Of a stretch of 64,000 nucleotides of DNA, positions 41,904 through 56,900 are shown piece after piece (the stretch's first letter is position 1; each line of letters starts with the position of its first letter). The notes beneath the pieces are model-generated. The model was not told the origin of the DNA, did no database searches, and saw only the letters and a list, made by a program, of their open reading frames with translations. Source of the stretch: Plutella xylostella (lineage: Eukaryota > Arthropoda > Insecta > Lepidoptera > Plutellidae). The translations under genes and the position numbers were made by a program. The stretch is taken from the NCBI RefSeq assembly GCF_932276165.1, contig NC_064001.1, positions 6,145,501 through 6,209,500 of the forward strand, given 5' to 3'.

Positions 41904-44900
41904 ATGAATTCGGACGTGCACCGCCATCAAGCGCACCCACCGCTCGCGCAGGTAATTTATTATATATTTTAATTTATTTACACACTTTTTAAACGATGTC
42001 GATGTGATGGTAGTTTACCTTCGAAAGGAATCGTCAGTAGCTCATGTCAATCCACTGATGTTCGTGATAGCCAAGTTAGCAATCACTATTAGGTTCACCT
42101 TGTACAGACGTTATCGAAATTATACACATAAAAGCTAAACATCACGGCACTTACCACAAATCCGCATTACATTATTTCTTACCTCTATGAATTATTGATC
42201 AGCGAGAAAAGGATAGCAAGAATATGCTAATGCACCTCCTTACCGCACCTCGGAACTTAAAATCAGCGCAGGAATAAACTTTACTTGAAATAATTCAGTC
42301 GCAGTTGATTAACGACTCGAGCCGGCGCGAGGGTGCAACACCGGAAATGGAGCAATTATTCCTTTCCAAAGAGAGAAAAATAAGAATTTACGTATAAGGA
42401 AAATATTCTATAAGGATCTACATCTACACGTGTTTTCGTTGCATATGGACATTACGAGACAAACGGCTGTGTCGCCTTTGGCAAGGTCTGCCATCGTGTG
42501 TTGTTGTTCTTGTAAACACCATAAATGGCGTCATACTTAATTTTCTAGGATCCTGCGGAACTATTCTTGCTCGTTGAAAGACGAAGTATAGGAGAGCTTT
42601 AATGAAATGAGTACTTGTAATGCGTTTTTTATGTTATGTAAGTCAACGCTTCAATACTGCACATTTAGTCCAGCACGAGTAACCTTCTGGTTCAGAAGCC
42701 AGAACTTGTACTGTACAATTGTTCATACTTTCTTTCATTGATTTGCTTCTCAGCTTTTAATTATACGGATCACTGAGGCTAATCCTATCGCGTCGAGACT
42801 TTAGTTAAAGCAAGTTCTTAGTCAATTATCTAGTAAATTCTGTTTGGAAAATAGGATCACGAGTATGACCCTTATAAGATTGTTAGTCGATGTATCATTG
42901 TATGGAAGTGTGGGCGCGCCCACCACTATCAATTTGTTCTTGGTTTACTACCAAGCCCACATCGACATACCGATTCGCTCAAAACCTGATGCACTAGCTA
43001 GGCCCTAAATTTTCTTGACTATTAATTTTAATAACCCTTATCTGTTTCATCCCTAAGACCTCAGATACATGACTTTTTGTTACTCAATAAGGAAAATAAA
43101 CAGAAAGATCCTTGATTTTGTCTGTTTCCTTGATTCTAGTAGTTACAATATAAAACAGAACAATACCCCTAAAAAGAAGCGTATGTGTGAAAAGTTTAGT
43201 ATTTGCGTTCAAGATTCAAGATTCAAGATATATTTATTTGCATAAACACAGGTTAGTTACATTCATCTTATGTATAGGTTAGGACATGCCATGCTTTGCC
43301 ATGAGGCGTACAAATAGAGAGGAGGCGTCATAGTCATAATTTTATAAATTTTACACAAATCAATTATAAATTAAGAATTAATATTTTAATTACAGTTTTA
43401 TATTTTTAATTAAGTTAGGTTTCAATAGTTTCAATTATGCCAAAAAATTATATAAAACACCAATTATCAAAAACAATTAAATTAATTAAAAAATAATAAT
43501 AATAGTAAAAGTACCTAATTATCAGACCTGCCAGCATACATAAATTTATCATTAGATATTGTCTGTGAAAAACTCGTTTAGATTATAATAGTTCCTTTCA
43601 AGTAAAAATTTATTTAGTTCTCTTTTGAAATGAAATAGGTTTTCAATGTCACGTAGAGCCTTTGGTAATTTATTGAAGATCTTTGGTCCCATACCAAGTA
43701 TACTCTTGCTAAACAGGGCTGTTTTACGAGGCATAGCTTTTAATAGGTTATTGTGACGCCTGTTATTGATTTTGTCAAAGTCCTTATAATTGTTTCTTAT
43801 AAAAACCGATACTTCGTATATATAAAGGCAAGGAAATGTCAAAATTTTTAATTTTTTGTAATACTCCTTGCAACTGTCCGTTTTGCGCAATTTACAAATG
43901 GAGCGTAGGCATCTTTTTTGAGCTTTAAAAACGTTTTCTCTGTCTGTAGAGTTTCCCCAGAATATGATCCCATACCTTAATGTTGAGGTCACATAACCAT
44001 GGTAAGAGATGAGAGCTGTGGATTGGCTTACAGTTTTTGATAATTGATAGAGAGCATAAGAGTACTGACTCAGCTTTTTGCATACAGTATCTACGTGGCT
44101 CTTCCATGTAAGTTTTTTGTCAATAATTAAGCCTAAAAATTTTGTTTCGTCTGTTTCATTAATTGTATGTCCTAAAATATTTATGTTCAAATTAGTTATG
44201 TCATTATTATAAAAGTCCATTAATTTAGTTTTACTAACATTTAATTTAAGATTATTAGCGGTCAACCAGCCAACAACGTTGTCAAGAGTATTATTAATGT
44301 CAAGGTTATAATCATTCTCATTAATTTTAGTAAAAACAATCGTACTGTCATCGGCAAATAGTATCATTGAATGTTTTGTTATATTAGGAAGATCATTAAT
44401 ATAAATAAGAAAAAGCAGAGGACCTAACACGCTTCCCTGTGGAACACCATTTTTAACTGCCTTTTCGCTAGATAAAAAAACTTTTTCTGTTTTTGTTTTA
44501 CTACATATTTTTTTGATCTGGGTTAGTTGAGCTCTATCAGTAAGGTAGGAATTGATGAGTGACAAAATCTTACCTCTAATGCCATATTTTTCCAATTTAT
44601 TCAGAAGTACCTTATGATTCACAAAGTCAAATGCTTTTGATAGATCCATATATAGTGCTGATACACATTGTTTTGTGTCAATGTTTGTTATTATTTTTTT
44701 TATAAAATTATATATAGCAACATTAATCGTGGATTTTTTTCTGAATCCATGTTGTTCTTTCGCCAAGATATCGAAATTTTCTAAGAATGAATAAAGATTA
44801 TCATAGATGCATTTTTCATATATCTTTGAGTAAATTGGAATCAGTGCTATAGGACGATAGAAATCCATGATTTCTCTATCATCTTTCTTAAAAATTGGTG

Positions 44901-47900
44901 TTACGATAGTCTTTTTAAGTTTCTTGGGGTAGACTCCCGTTTCTATACTAAGATTGACCAGATAACTCAGCACCGGGGCAGTTGTTGCTGCAACATATTT
45001 GACAACTTTGGTTGATATATCATCGTACCCAGTGCTGTTTGTGTTTTTCAATGATTTTATTATTAGATATATGTCATGTGCGGTAGTCGGTTTCATGAAC
45101 AGCGAATTATAGCTTTTAGTTGTCAATAAATTATTAAATTCATATTGTCGGTCACTATTAAAATTATTATCTTCATCTTTTTCCGGATTCGAATGAGATG
45201 TAACTACATTAACAAAATAATTATTAAAATTTTCAGCGATGTCAGATGGTTTTTTAATTATTTTGCCGTTGACTTTTAATTGGTATATTGGTTCCGGAGG
45301 AAAATTTTCTTTCGACTTATTTATAATTTTCCATGTGGTTTTTGATTTATTGGTAGAGTTTTTGATTTTATGATCGTTCTGGTGTTTCTGAGTGAGTGCA
45401 ATTATTAATTTGAGTCTTTTTGAATACAGTTTAAGCTTTTTTTTGTTATTAGAGTTGGGAGCACGTCTATACGCCCACAAAAGTTCTCGCTTCCGCTTAC
45501 TACAAGCTCTAATACCTTTCGAAACCCATTTAATTTTTTTTGAAGTGTACATTTTTATTCTTCTAAGTGGGAAACACAAGTCATAAAAGAGTTTAAAAGT
45601 ATTAAAATAAATGTCAAATGCTTTATCAGCATCTTTTTCTTCATATACATCATTAAAACTAAGATTGTCTAAACATTCCTTGAATTTCTGTAGATTTTCA
45701 AGAGAGTAGTCTCGCCTATATGTATACCAGAATGGTAGACTGCAACTTTTTTTAACTGGGCATGTACTTAACTGTGCAGTATGATCAGACAGCGCGAAAT
45801 CTATGACTTCAGCTGTGCCACCCTTTATATTATATGTAATATTGTCAATGCAGGTACCACTACTAAGTCGTGTGGGTTGACGAATTTTAAGTTTGAAGTT
45901 ATAGCTTAGGAGTAAATTTTCAAATGTCTTTGTTTGTTCATTATTTTTTAGGATGTCAATGTTGAAGTCTCCACAGATTATACATTTTTTTCCTAAACAG
46001 TATTTAGATAGGATTACCTCCAGTTTTTCAAAGAATAGATTGAAGGCCTCCTTAGTGTATTTTGGTATTCTGTAAATGCAAATTATAATAATTTTATGAT
46101 CAATTAGCTCCAAAGCACAACACTCAAAACGATTTGGGCTGTTAAGTTTCAAAATTTCCAAGATAGGTTTAGACTTTAAGCTGTTTTTTACCAAGATGCA
46201 GGATCCCCCGTTTCGATCATCTCTACAGAAATGTGTAGCCAGTCTATAGTTTGGTATGGACAATTGACTGACATCAGAGGCCATCATATTATGTTCCGTA
46301 ATACACAAGACGTCTACATTTGTATTATTAATAGATAGTTCTTCCAAATTCACAACTAGCAAGTCTGATTTAGTTATAAGTCCATTAATATTTTGATGCA
46401 TAACACATATTGATTTATACACGAAAAAAGTCAGATGAATTATTAGTATTACATGAATTTGTGACACTTTGTTTGTTAGTAATATGATTACATGGGCATT
46501 CTCTGTATTTTTTAATAACAAAATTGATTGATTTATATATGTCATAAAATACGGTTTGCATTCCTTTGTCATTTAATTGACCTTGACCCCTTGAAAACAT
46601 GTTATAGTCATAAGTTAAGTTAGCATTTGAGTCAAGTACAAATATGTGCTCATGTGTCAGAGCATCCAGATAAATTAGGTTATTAAACGTTTCTACTCGC
46701 CAGTTGAACATTGAGGTGTGGTCATGGCATTTAAATGTAGGAAGGCATATTAAAATGTTTGTGTGATGTAATGGCTGCAGAATTTCTCGTATGTACACAA
46801 CTAAATCGAAGTAGTTATTCGTCGTTTTAAAGTCACTCTCTCCGATTAAAATCACACAGAAATCATCTTTCGTGAAGTTCTTCAGTTTTGCTTCAATTCC
46901 CCAAAGAAGTTGCTTTATTCCAACATTTGGTGTCAAATCATGACATGAGTTGTAGTCGCTATGAAATGTAGTTCTAGTTATCTCTAAAATGTTATTGGTT
47001 TTATTGCTACTGACAATGAGTAACTTGTTTTGTGTCCTAGGTTGGTTTGTCATCGTGGAAGAGTTTCTGTTACTATCTCTTGCCTTTGGTGTCGTAAGTC
47101 TGTGTAGCTTGCTTGTGTCATTATTATGATTTGGTTTTACTTGTGTTTTTTGTTTTGTAGATTCTTTAGTCGTATCAATTTTATTGTCTACGTATTTTTC
47201 AGTTATAATTCTAGGAGTCTTTGTCAACATAGCCGAAATGTTTTCTTTCTTTTTTTTAGGAGTGGCTAAGTCATTTTTCAAACTATTTGTGACTTTTTTG
47301 TACATATCGTTTTCTTTTTGTATTACCTTGATGCTATTTTTAAGTTCCGCATTTTCTAGACTAAGATTACCGATTTCGTCGTGTGCGGCTTTTAATTCAA
47401 TATGAAGATGTTCGATCTGAGACTTAAGATCTTTAACCACCTCGTCTTCGTCCTCAGAGAAGGATGGCATACTGTTTGAAGTGCCATCTAGTGCGTTTTT
47501 TGTGCTATTAGCTTCATCTTCCGTCATTTGTGTTTCTGATTGTGTTCGCGGCCGTCTACGAAACGTGATGGTATCTAAGAAACTCATGTTTTATATTTTA
47601 TCTTTAGTATCTTTTTACCATAAATCACAGTATGAGGAAATAAATTACAAAAGATTATATGCACTGCGGTGGAATCGAACCCGCTCTCGGCGAGATAGTG
47701 CTACAGAGTCCAGAGTCTTATCCGACTAGACTACAGTTGCTTAAGATTTGTTGTTGAAATAATTGATCTTATTCTAGTTTTGCATGTATTTGGTGCAAAT
47801 TAGCCGTTGGTGAACTTTGGACAGGTGATATTACACAAGTAAATAGATTGTTAGTAAATAACAATTATTTCACTAAAATCACTTAATATCACTGACACAG

Positions 47901-50900
47901 ACACTTAGTTATGAGCCTGTTTGCCCTGATAACTTTATTAAGCACTATTTTTCTTCATTGTAAACAGTTTGCTTTGAATTGTTGTGATCTTTTGTTTTTT
48001 ATTAGTAGTAGTTAAATCACTTTGATAACACTTTGGTCGATGTATTATGACTACATGAAAATGTTGGTGACCTTTTTAATCACAATTTTTTTGTATTTCT
48101 ATTTTTAATTAAGTTTTAAAAATTCAATCTCTGTAACTGGTCTGTATTGAGCGACGGTGGCGCCCTCTGTGCTGCGTGGAGCAGCACTGTTTACATAAAG
48201 CATAATACCTGGTGCAGCTTCGGTTTTGGCCGGGAGCCAAGGTCGTGCGTTTCATTGCCGTGGTAAAATGCAGACGGGAATTCTCGCCGATTTTGTATTT
48301 CGCCTGAATTAAATATCACTTTATACGTCGTTCCAGGGACTTTGAATTGAGGGAGCATTTTTATTTTGCGACATTCCGGTCCCATTTCCAAATGGAAGTT
48401 TATAGCTTTTATCTTTTATGGTTCTGTCTGCCCTTCTTTCTTTTTAATGCGTCAATTCTGTTTATACGATGTCTTTACTAGATCTCTAGATATAGCATGA
48501 TATATTCAGATAGGTTTATTGGATCTAAAGATCCTTTTAATTTTTGAAGAGAAACCTAAAACCTCGGCATCAACAGATACAAAGTACCTAAACGATAGCA
48601 ATGAAGTGTCACAAACCACTGACCCCGTTATGGCTTTAACTACGGTTCACTTTTCCTTGCGCTTTGCATGCGCGGTGCGTCTTCACGAAACGCTTTTAGC
48701 ACAGTACAGTGGAATATAATGCAGTAGAGATCATCGAGGGACATATCAACGTTATAAAAGCCATGTTAAGTCCTGAAAACGGACTCTATACCCCCTTAAG
48801 GAAAACCTTTACTTTGGATATATTATTGTCTTGTGTAGTTGTACATAATATATTTTTCATTTAGCAGTAGGACGCCCTTACTTTACACTATACATAATCA
48901 TAATCATGTTAAAGTGTCACATTACATCCACTTGGTAGGTAGGTAATGCATATTACGATGCCAGTATTGGAATAACCGCAGTCCGCCACCGCCGCTATCT
49001 CGCAGTAAAGTTCATCAGTCGTCGGCACTGTACAGTTCAGCTCCTGTATCCCCATCATTCTCATGGCGGTCAGTTTCGTCACGATCGCGATCTAGATTCG
49101 AGACTGTCGATTGTGATTTACGGTAGCGTAGCTAAGTTGTCTACTAAAGCGTTTCGTTTAATAGTGTAGAAATCCAAATACTTACATTTCGATATCGTCT
49201 ATAGTAACACGGGCTAAATAAGTTAACGTAAATACCTCCCATTGCCTTCCATGCATATGGGACTCCACAACAGAAGCCTTGTTTGACAACGTTTTGTAAG
49301 TTCTAATTATGATATAATCAATATTATGTAGTTAGTTTCCTCAAACTCATTTGTAGCACTCGTTAATTTTTTGCAGTTCACAAGAATGTAGGATATGTAA
49401 CAACTGCGTGTATTATGTGTAATAGTTTGCGAAATATTTCTCTTCATCTTATAGCATAAACGCGATAGGTTACATCTAACCTATTTCCAGCTCATATCAC
49501 GGCTTACACGACCCTCCAAGTTATGCCAAGATTGCCAAGGTCTAGGGTTGTGTGGAGCGCTGTGGAGCAACCGACCTCCGACCTCATTTCTAGAGCACTT
49601 CTGCCTTATTAGGTCAACCTTATTAAACTACAACGGCGATGCTCTGTTTATTAGTTAAGCCTTATGGAGCCCTTCTTTGCAGTTTGCAAATGATCTCAAT
49701 TACAATTACTGTAGTCTACAGATTGTGTTAATATTTGAAATGTTATGGTATGCTATACGTACCTAAAGTGCTTTAAGTATTATATTCAAGTACACAGATG
49801 ATACTTATACATATAAACATAAGACTTATCTAGGTTTTCATGACTACAGTATACTGGTGATGTAATTTGTGATAAGTGAAGCTTCTCCCTCAACAATTTC
49901 ACTAAAAGCATACCACGAAAATATGCCATATTTACAAGCCTATTACTCGTAGAGAGCTGAGGCATCTTGCTTCTCCATTACATAGCTCGTTAGTCGTCAG
50001 CAACTAACTAATAGGTATACGGTATACGCATGTCACTATTTATAAAGATGTGACATGTTTGGCCGTTGCCATAACGTTTTATATGAACCTTACAACTATC
50101 TCTTTTCCGTCGCTATTGAGCTGTATATCATAATGCAGCCTATGTATGCAGTGTATGCTGCATTTATGACCGAATTATAAGAGAGGATTCGAAGCGCAAT
50201 AGACCTACAGCGACCGAGCGGCATAGCGCGCACCAATAGAGTCGCTTCGACACATTTCACACCGCACGTCCAAAAAGCGTCTCCTGATTGGTCAAGATGA
50301 TTTACCGTCTTTTGTTTTCCAGCACGGCGTGCACGGTGCGCAGGCGCTGGGCCCGTGCGGCTGGTACTCCGCCGCGCCCACCGCGCCCGCGCGGCTCAAG
50401 CGCGTGCCGCCGCACCACCTGCCGGTATGTATCACTGACACTACATAGTACACTCACGAGCAACGAAAAAGTTCCACCTGCCATTGACGTTCCATATATT
50501 ATGACGGTGGGATATTTCAATTGCTCGTGAGTGTACCTCTATGAAGCAAAGTTGTTTTATGCGTCTGTCTGTATCTATGTAGGTATGTATTCTTAGATCA
50601 TAAACGTACACGACGATTTTAATGCGGTTACTTTAATAGATCAAATATATTGCTTTAAGAAGGTTTTTACAATATGTATCTTTTTATCCTTGAATTCTTG
50701 GAGTCCGTGTACCATTTTCATATTGTTTTTTATGTGCGTTGGTAATATACAGTGTTTTATTAAAAGCTTGCTATTTTATCATTTTAAATGGGACAGACAT
50801 TGGGTATTTAACGAAGGCAAGGCACTAAAGGAAATCATTATAGTTTATAGGTTATTGTTATGATTATAGCCATGTGGGTATTAAGTAAACTGAAAAATAA

Positions 50901-53900
50901 AATACTAAAATGTATGATTTTATACGAGCAATGGCGGACACGAGTGTCGTGTAAATTGTGAATCCATTGTCTGGTGCTCAAATTAATTGCTCAATATTAA
51001 ACAGCTGAATTTATAATAACAAGTCCTTGTAGTGAAACAAAGACAAAGGGGAAATCGTTTTCCTCATTGCTACTCTTCATTTAAATTTATTGCATTTTAC
51101 AATATGAATAAAATTACTTGTAGTGAAGATAATTACAAATGACCGCTCAGTATGTACGGTAGGTACCTACCAAGTTTTCCAAAGTAGAGAAACTGCGTGT
51201 GTGCCCTAGCTAACTAATAGTCATTAGTTTCCAAGAAAAGGCAAGTTGCATTCTACATACTGAAGTGCGTAGACTTAAGACGTAGAAAGTCGCAGACAGC
51301 GCAACTACGCATGTGAGAGCCACGAATTAGTGTCAGCGATGTAACCTTGATTAATACAAGTGAGAACCGTACTACATTTTCACATTGTTCTTATGGAAAA
51401 TAACACGCTCTACACAAACACTGCATATGTATCGAAGCCCCTATGACTAATACAATTCAAGGCGTCCTTTAAACGAAACCTTCAAAAGAATAACTAATTA
51501 AGCATATGAATTAAATCAAGTTATGTTTTTCTCATGTACATTTTGAAACAATGCGGTATTATCATTTGGGACGTCAGAATCCGAATTGTATATGTACAGA
51601 AGAGAAATAATTTAAATTCTGTTATTATTCAAGTTACGGCTTATTGTTCTAAACGGTAACTATGTAAATATGTTATTATTTAGAACAGTGCATGGTCACG
51701 GTTTTCAACAAAGGCTGGCCTGACAAATCTATGTCTGCAGTAATTGCATTCATGATTCGCGTTGCAGAAAAATTGCGCTGCATTCATAGTTAGGGTTCCG
51801 TGGTGAATAGATTGGTGACGTGGTGTTAATATAGTGTTTTTTTTTGCAGAGTGGCGGCGGAGTGAGTGGCAGTAATGGGCCGCATGCCCCGCTCTCACCC
51901 ACCGCATTACAGCCCTCCGTACCGCAAAATGTAAGTGGAAATACAGTTTAATCGCTATCTAAAAATTATGCGCTTTGTACTAACTTTCTTTTTTGTCGGA
52001 CTGTTAGTTTTTATCAACTCATGTTCACGCATAAATTATGCAAACTTGTAGACCAAGTCGAAGAGGATAAGAAGACAAATACGACTTTTGAATTCATGTA
52101 ATGTTTGTAATTGTTAAATACATGGAAGCATTCGATATGTTTGCACTATTAGTAGCAACAAATACTGTTAGTAAATCAAACATTACATTAGTTACATAAC
52201 ACAATTACTTGGCAGTTACATAGCCAATGCACTATCAATATATAATCATAACGAAGCATGCTGCACGCTACTTTTAATTATGAGATAATAATAAGCAGGT
52301 TCATTTTGTTACTGTACTATTATTTTGCTTAGTTCAATATCATTACACTGAACATGCAGTTATTTAATTGGATTGGCATGAGTCCTTGTTACATGAAGTA
52401 TAAGTGGCGAATTAGCCAAATGATTAATGTACACATCATTATTCATTAGCACCTATGCAAATATGCTTCTATGAGGATTTAATGAAATTCAGAATATTAT
52501 AAGCACATCTGAATATCCAATAGGCTATTGGGTATTTATAACAGAACTCCCACGGGAAAACAAGTGGCAAATGCGGCAAAAACCTAGTAAAGTAATAATT
52601 ACCTATTTAAATTACAAACAGTTTACAGAGTTTCTTCATTAATTTAACTTGCAAGCGTTACACGAGTCTAAATAAACTTTTCCCATCAGCCTCCACCAAT
52701 ACCTAACTATAACCTAGTGCGAACACGTGGAGACTAACAACAACAAGCACTAATATCGAATGTTGTTGACAGCCCGTGATGACGTCATCGGCCCGCGCGC
52801 CGCCGCCCGCCGGCCCCGCGCCCACGCCTATGCACACCTCGCAGACTGCCCCTCCAGGTAACTAGCTGTGCAAACTCTTTAGTCCTTACAAACTTTTTAA
52901 ATGTAGCTGGAGGAATGATACTGGCCAGTTGACGCTTGGATGTTTACTTTTTTACGCTGGACCTGGATGGGCCCTATACTATACAATACATATGAATGAT
53001 ACTGGCCAGTTGAGGCTTATTTATAAACTTTTTGGATGTTTACTTTTTGCGCTCCTTGTAGATACTGGTCATATAGATATTTTTTTGAGTTGTATTGAGG
53101 ATTCAAATAAATAACCAATGCTTTCTTGGTTTGGTTATGAATAGGAATTATGTAAAGGCTGAATAAAAGTTTCAAACCAATGATGAAGATAACGTAGTTA
53201 TTACATATTCAAGCGACCTTGGCGTGTGTCACATGTGACGAATGTCTACTACGCAGCAGTTGGGCATGAATGGGCGCCGGCTTGCCGTCTTTGGATGTAG
53301 ATCCTTAGTTATTTCCTCAATTACATTGTCAAGAATGGTATGACTTTTTATGTTCAGCGTACTCCATTCTTGTCCAACCCACACTTATTAAACCTACGTT
53401 TAGGTGCGTCAATTGTGTATTGTATATTGTAAACAGAAATAAACACTAAAGCTTGTAACGCCAGAACTGTACAAAAACTTGTCAGCAGTATTTTGTTTAG
53501 TTGAAGTTAGAATCTATGTTCCCAAAAGCCTTATTTTGTCATCTTTGTTTATCATAAAATACCCATTCATCCTTCATATTTGCCCATTAGCAATCCTTCT
53601 ACAGATGCAATAATCAATACTTTCCTTACACCGGAAGCCTTACGCAACGCATTCAAATCACACAACCAACCAACTTGGCACTTTCTTCCGTTATTTAATA
53701 TGAGTGTTGTGATTACAGCGGCGCCTCCCAAGGGTGCCAGCGACGTGCTGGTGACCGCCTCGGGGCAGCCCGCGCCGCCGCCCGTCACCCGACTCACAAC
53801 TATGACGCACATGCCGTGAGTAGAATGCAGTGTTACACTTTTTACACTCGTCGTCGTGGGTGGTGTATTGGAGAAGATAGGGGGATGGGATTGAGTGTGA

Positions 53901-56900
53901 TATTCGTGATTGTGGTTCTGCAAATGGAATATAAATTGGGTTATGTTTCGCCTGAGCTAAGAGTGATTCTCATAAAATCAGAGAGATAAATGTCTAGAAA
54001 TATGAGCGGAACTGAATTAATTTCTACATTTTCTACTTATAATTATTTTAAAAAGAAGAACATATTACATATAACGATTATAATTATAAGCAGCATATAT
54101 ATAAGTACAATACATATTTTAAAAAGAAGAACATATTACATATAACGATTATAATTATAAGCAGCATATACAATACATTTGCATGTAAAAACTAAGCACA
54201 CGACGATGACAAAATGTTTGACTTTGATCAAGTATAACAAATGTTTGCATACAATGCATAAATACATGAGCTTCGCAGCCATTTACAATTCATGCGCTAT
54301 AAATATAATATCTTTCTAGCATGTCCAAGGCGACGATAAATTTACTTGAGAACATTGATACTTGCCTTGTAAATAATGCTGTGGAATCTTAAGGAAGTAA
54401 AATGTTATCTTTTCAAATCTTAACGGTCAAGCTTCTCTAATAAACAACTCACAGGCCTAAACATAATTCATGTAAGCTGACTCTGAATAACGCTACATAG
54501 ATTAATAACACACATGCAATTGTACAAACCAGATGTTTGTGTACAATCAGTGATTGTTAGAACGTAGGTACCTACTTGATAAGGTTAATCAACCCGATGC
54601 GTATATCTTATCTCTCATTCGACTAAAGTGGTTTGTTCTAAACGCGTGTGTATAGAACATGGAGTTTGATATTACTCAGTGTTTTTACAAACCGACGAGA
54701 GTGAAGCTTTTCATACCGCCGGCCGCTTTCGAACCTGAGTACTTACTAAATATGCTTTTATTATACTTAATATGCGCCTGGGTTCTTACAGTAGGGGCTA
54801 ATCTATCCTTTATTTCTTTACCATTCTTGAATTTCTGAAGATTGCTGCTGAAAAGACTCTTCAGTTAGACACAAAAGTGTAATCAAGCAAAAAAAAGATG
54901 CTGTAAAATATACACTTATATTTATAATACCACTAATGAATTGGTGACAAAAGATACTGTGAAATATCACATAAAATAGCCTTTTTCATCGGTGTCGTAC
55001 ATTTGTGACTATCGAAATGATGCCAAAATGTGGGATAATCAATAGCCTATAAAGATAACGATATAACAAGTTTCACATTACGCCGATTACACGGATGATA
55101 TAATAATCTATGTATACCTTATGCCTAAGCTTCATTTCTTTTTCAATTTTAGATTTTACTTAAAGAAATCTTCGTCAACATGTTTGCTGAGTCATTTATC
55201 ACCTTTATCTCAACAATATGTGCAAAAAAACTTAATCGTTATGTTCTGGCGGTTTTATTAGTTTCGCGGTTGCGTGTTTGATTTGATTGGCAGAATTGTG
55301 TTAAAATGCCATTTATCATTCGCGCTAACTGCAAACAACGGCTATTTGTTAATCCCACGACATTGCAAGAACGTCTTGTTTAACAAATCAAATGGCGAAG
55401 CTGTAAAGGATTTGTCATTGAGAATTAAATGCTGGTTTCGGAATAGTTTAGTATAGTAATGTTGCTTCATTGGTCACGTTTAGTTCAATGTTTATCATTC
55501 ATATAATAGAGTGTAGGTTGGCTTTTAAAAATATTATTAAAATTGGTTTTATTCAAAACGCTTAAACTTTTCCTTCCTTGAATGTTTTGGCTATACTAGG
55601 CTTGTATGAGCGAAAATTGTGCTTGGTCATAAATGTTATGATTTAAATACCGCACAAAGTTTATCAATTTATAAAATGCAAAAGAATAACACTTGAAAGC
55701 GTGCAGCACTTAACACAGCATGTTATTCCATAAAAGGACTTGGTTTTGTCATTCCGTCTAATTTATTGCATTCACTTGAGCATAAAATGTGAATGCACAT
55801 TTGCAACATACATACGTAAAGAATTCATAACTGCTTCGTTTAATTGCCTTTGTAACTTAAGGTTTGTCGTTTATAAGATTTTATGTAGTACTTAGTTACT
55901 GTTGTTCTTTTGTATCATGAGGTTTGTTTTTGATGTGGATAGTGGAAAGGAATACAGTGATAGTGTCCATTTTCACATATCAAAAAGTCCATGAAGGAAC
56001 TCATTTACGACCTACTTTTGATCCGTTTACTGATTCATAGATTATAGTGAACTTAGTTTAGATTTTACAGCTATATAATATTTCTGATTTAATTATTATT
56101 TCTGGTATGAAACAATATACCCCTATATATATAGGGTTATAGTTTGCATGTGAACATCTTTCTTCTGCATTAGAATTCATCCTACATTTGTTTCATACCA
56201 GAAATAATAATTAATAAAAACAAATAATAATCAACTCACCAAAACCTCTCGATTCCCCCGCTAGATGGCACCACGGCGCGATATCCCGCGAGCGCGCGGA
56301 GGCGCTGCTGTCGGGCTCGTCGGACGGCGTGTTCCTCGTGCGAGAGAGCACCAACTTCCCCGGAGACCACACGCTGTGCGTGCGCTACCGCGGTCGCGTC
56401 GAGCACTACCGGTGAGTTAATAGTTCCCGTTTGTGTCGCTAGATGGCGCCACATTGTGACCTACTTAAACTAGATGGCGCCACACTGTTAGCTATTTCAA
56501 AATATGCTGTTAAGCTTGGTGGACTGTGTGATCACTTTGTATGTAGGAGAACATAAACTCCCCTACGAGCACAAACAATGTGTCTCTACGTGTTGACAGG
56601 ATTAATTTTTATAACCTATTAAAGGCGCTGATTCAGAGGATAGTAGCTTTCGCTGGTCGATCTATGCTCGTGACCAAGCTAGCGTCTACGTGTGTCGATG
56701 GAGTATTACGCTCTGCTACAGTTTTGTTCGACAAATAAAGTAATTGTATGTTTATTTGGTATATTTCAGAGTGAAATGGGCGTCGGCGCCGGGCAGCCAG
56801 ACGCAGCGGCTCACCATCGACGACGAGGAGTTCTTCGACAACATGACCGAACTAATACATGTAAGATATTTATTATTGTCTGTGTTATTTTTATTATTTA

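Larger units (their letters stand above)
43208..47650 (-). mobile_element. CR1-like LINE, apparently intact, antisense in Csk intron 1
   Basis: Read on the minus strand: a 5' leader of uncertain length, ORF1 (47587-46415), a 13-bp gap, ORF2 (46401-43552), about 340 bp of 3' UTR and a tail of short tandem repeats (TTGAATC-type, 43208-43230) in place of poly(A). A tandem-repeat tail and an esterase-like ORF1 are typical of the CR1 group. Both frames are open from end to end, so the copy could be young or recently active. The 5' border may extend to about 48.2 kb, where a CAGAGGGCGCCACC-like start is seen. No target duplication was established. Confidence 0.85.

Noticed and set aside
46402..46572. 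N-terminal extension of the CR1-like ORF2
   Set aside because: It overlaps the end of ORF1 in another frame and lacks endonuclease sequence; the Met at 46401 fits better.
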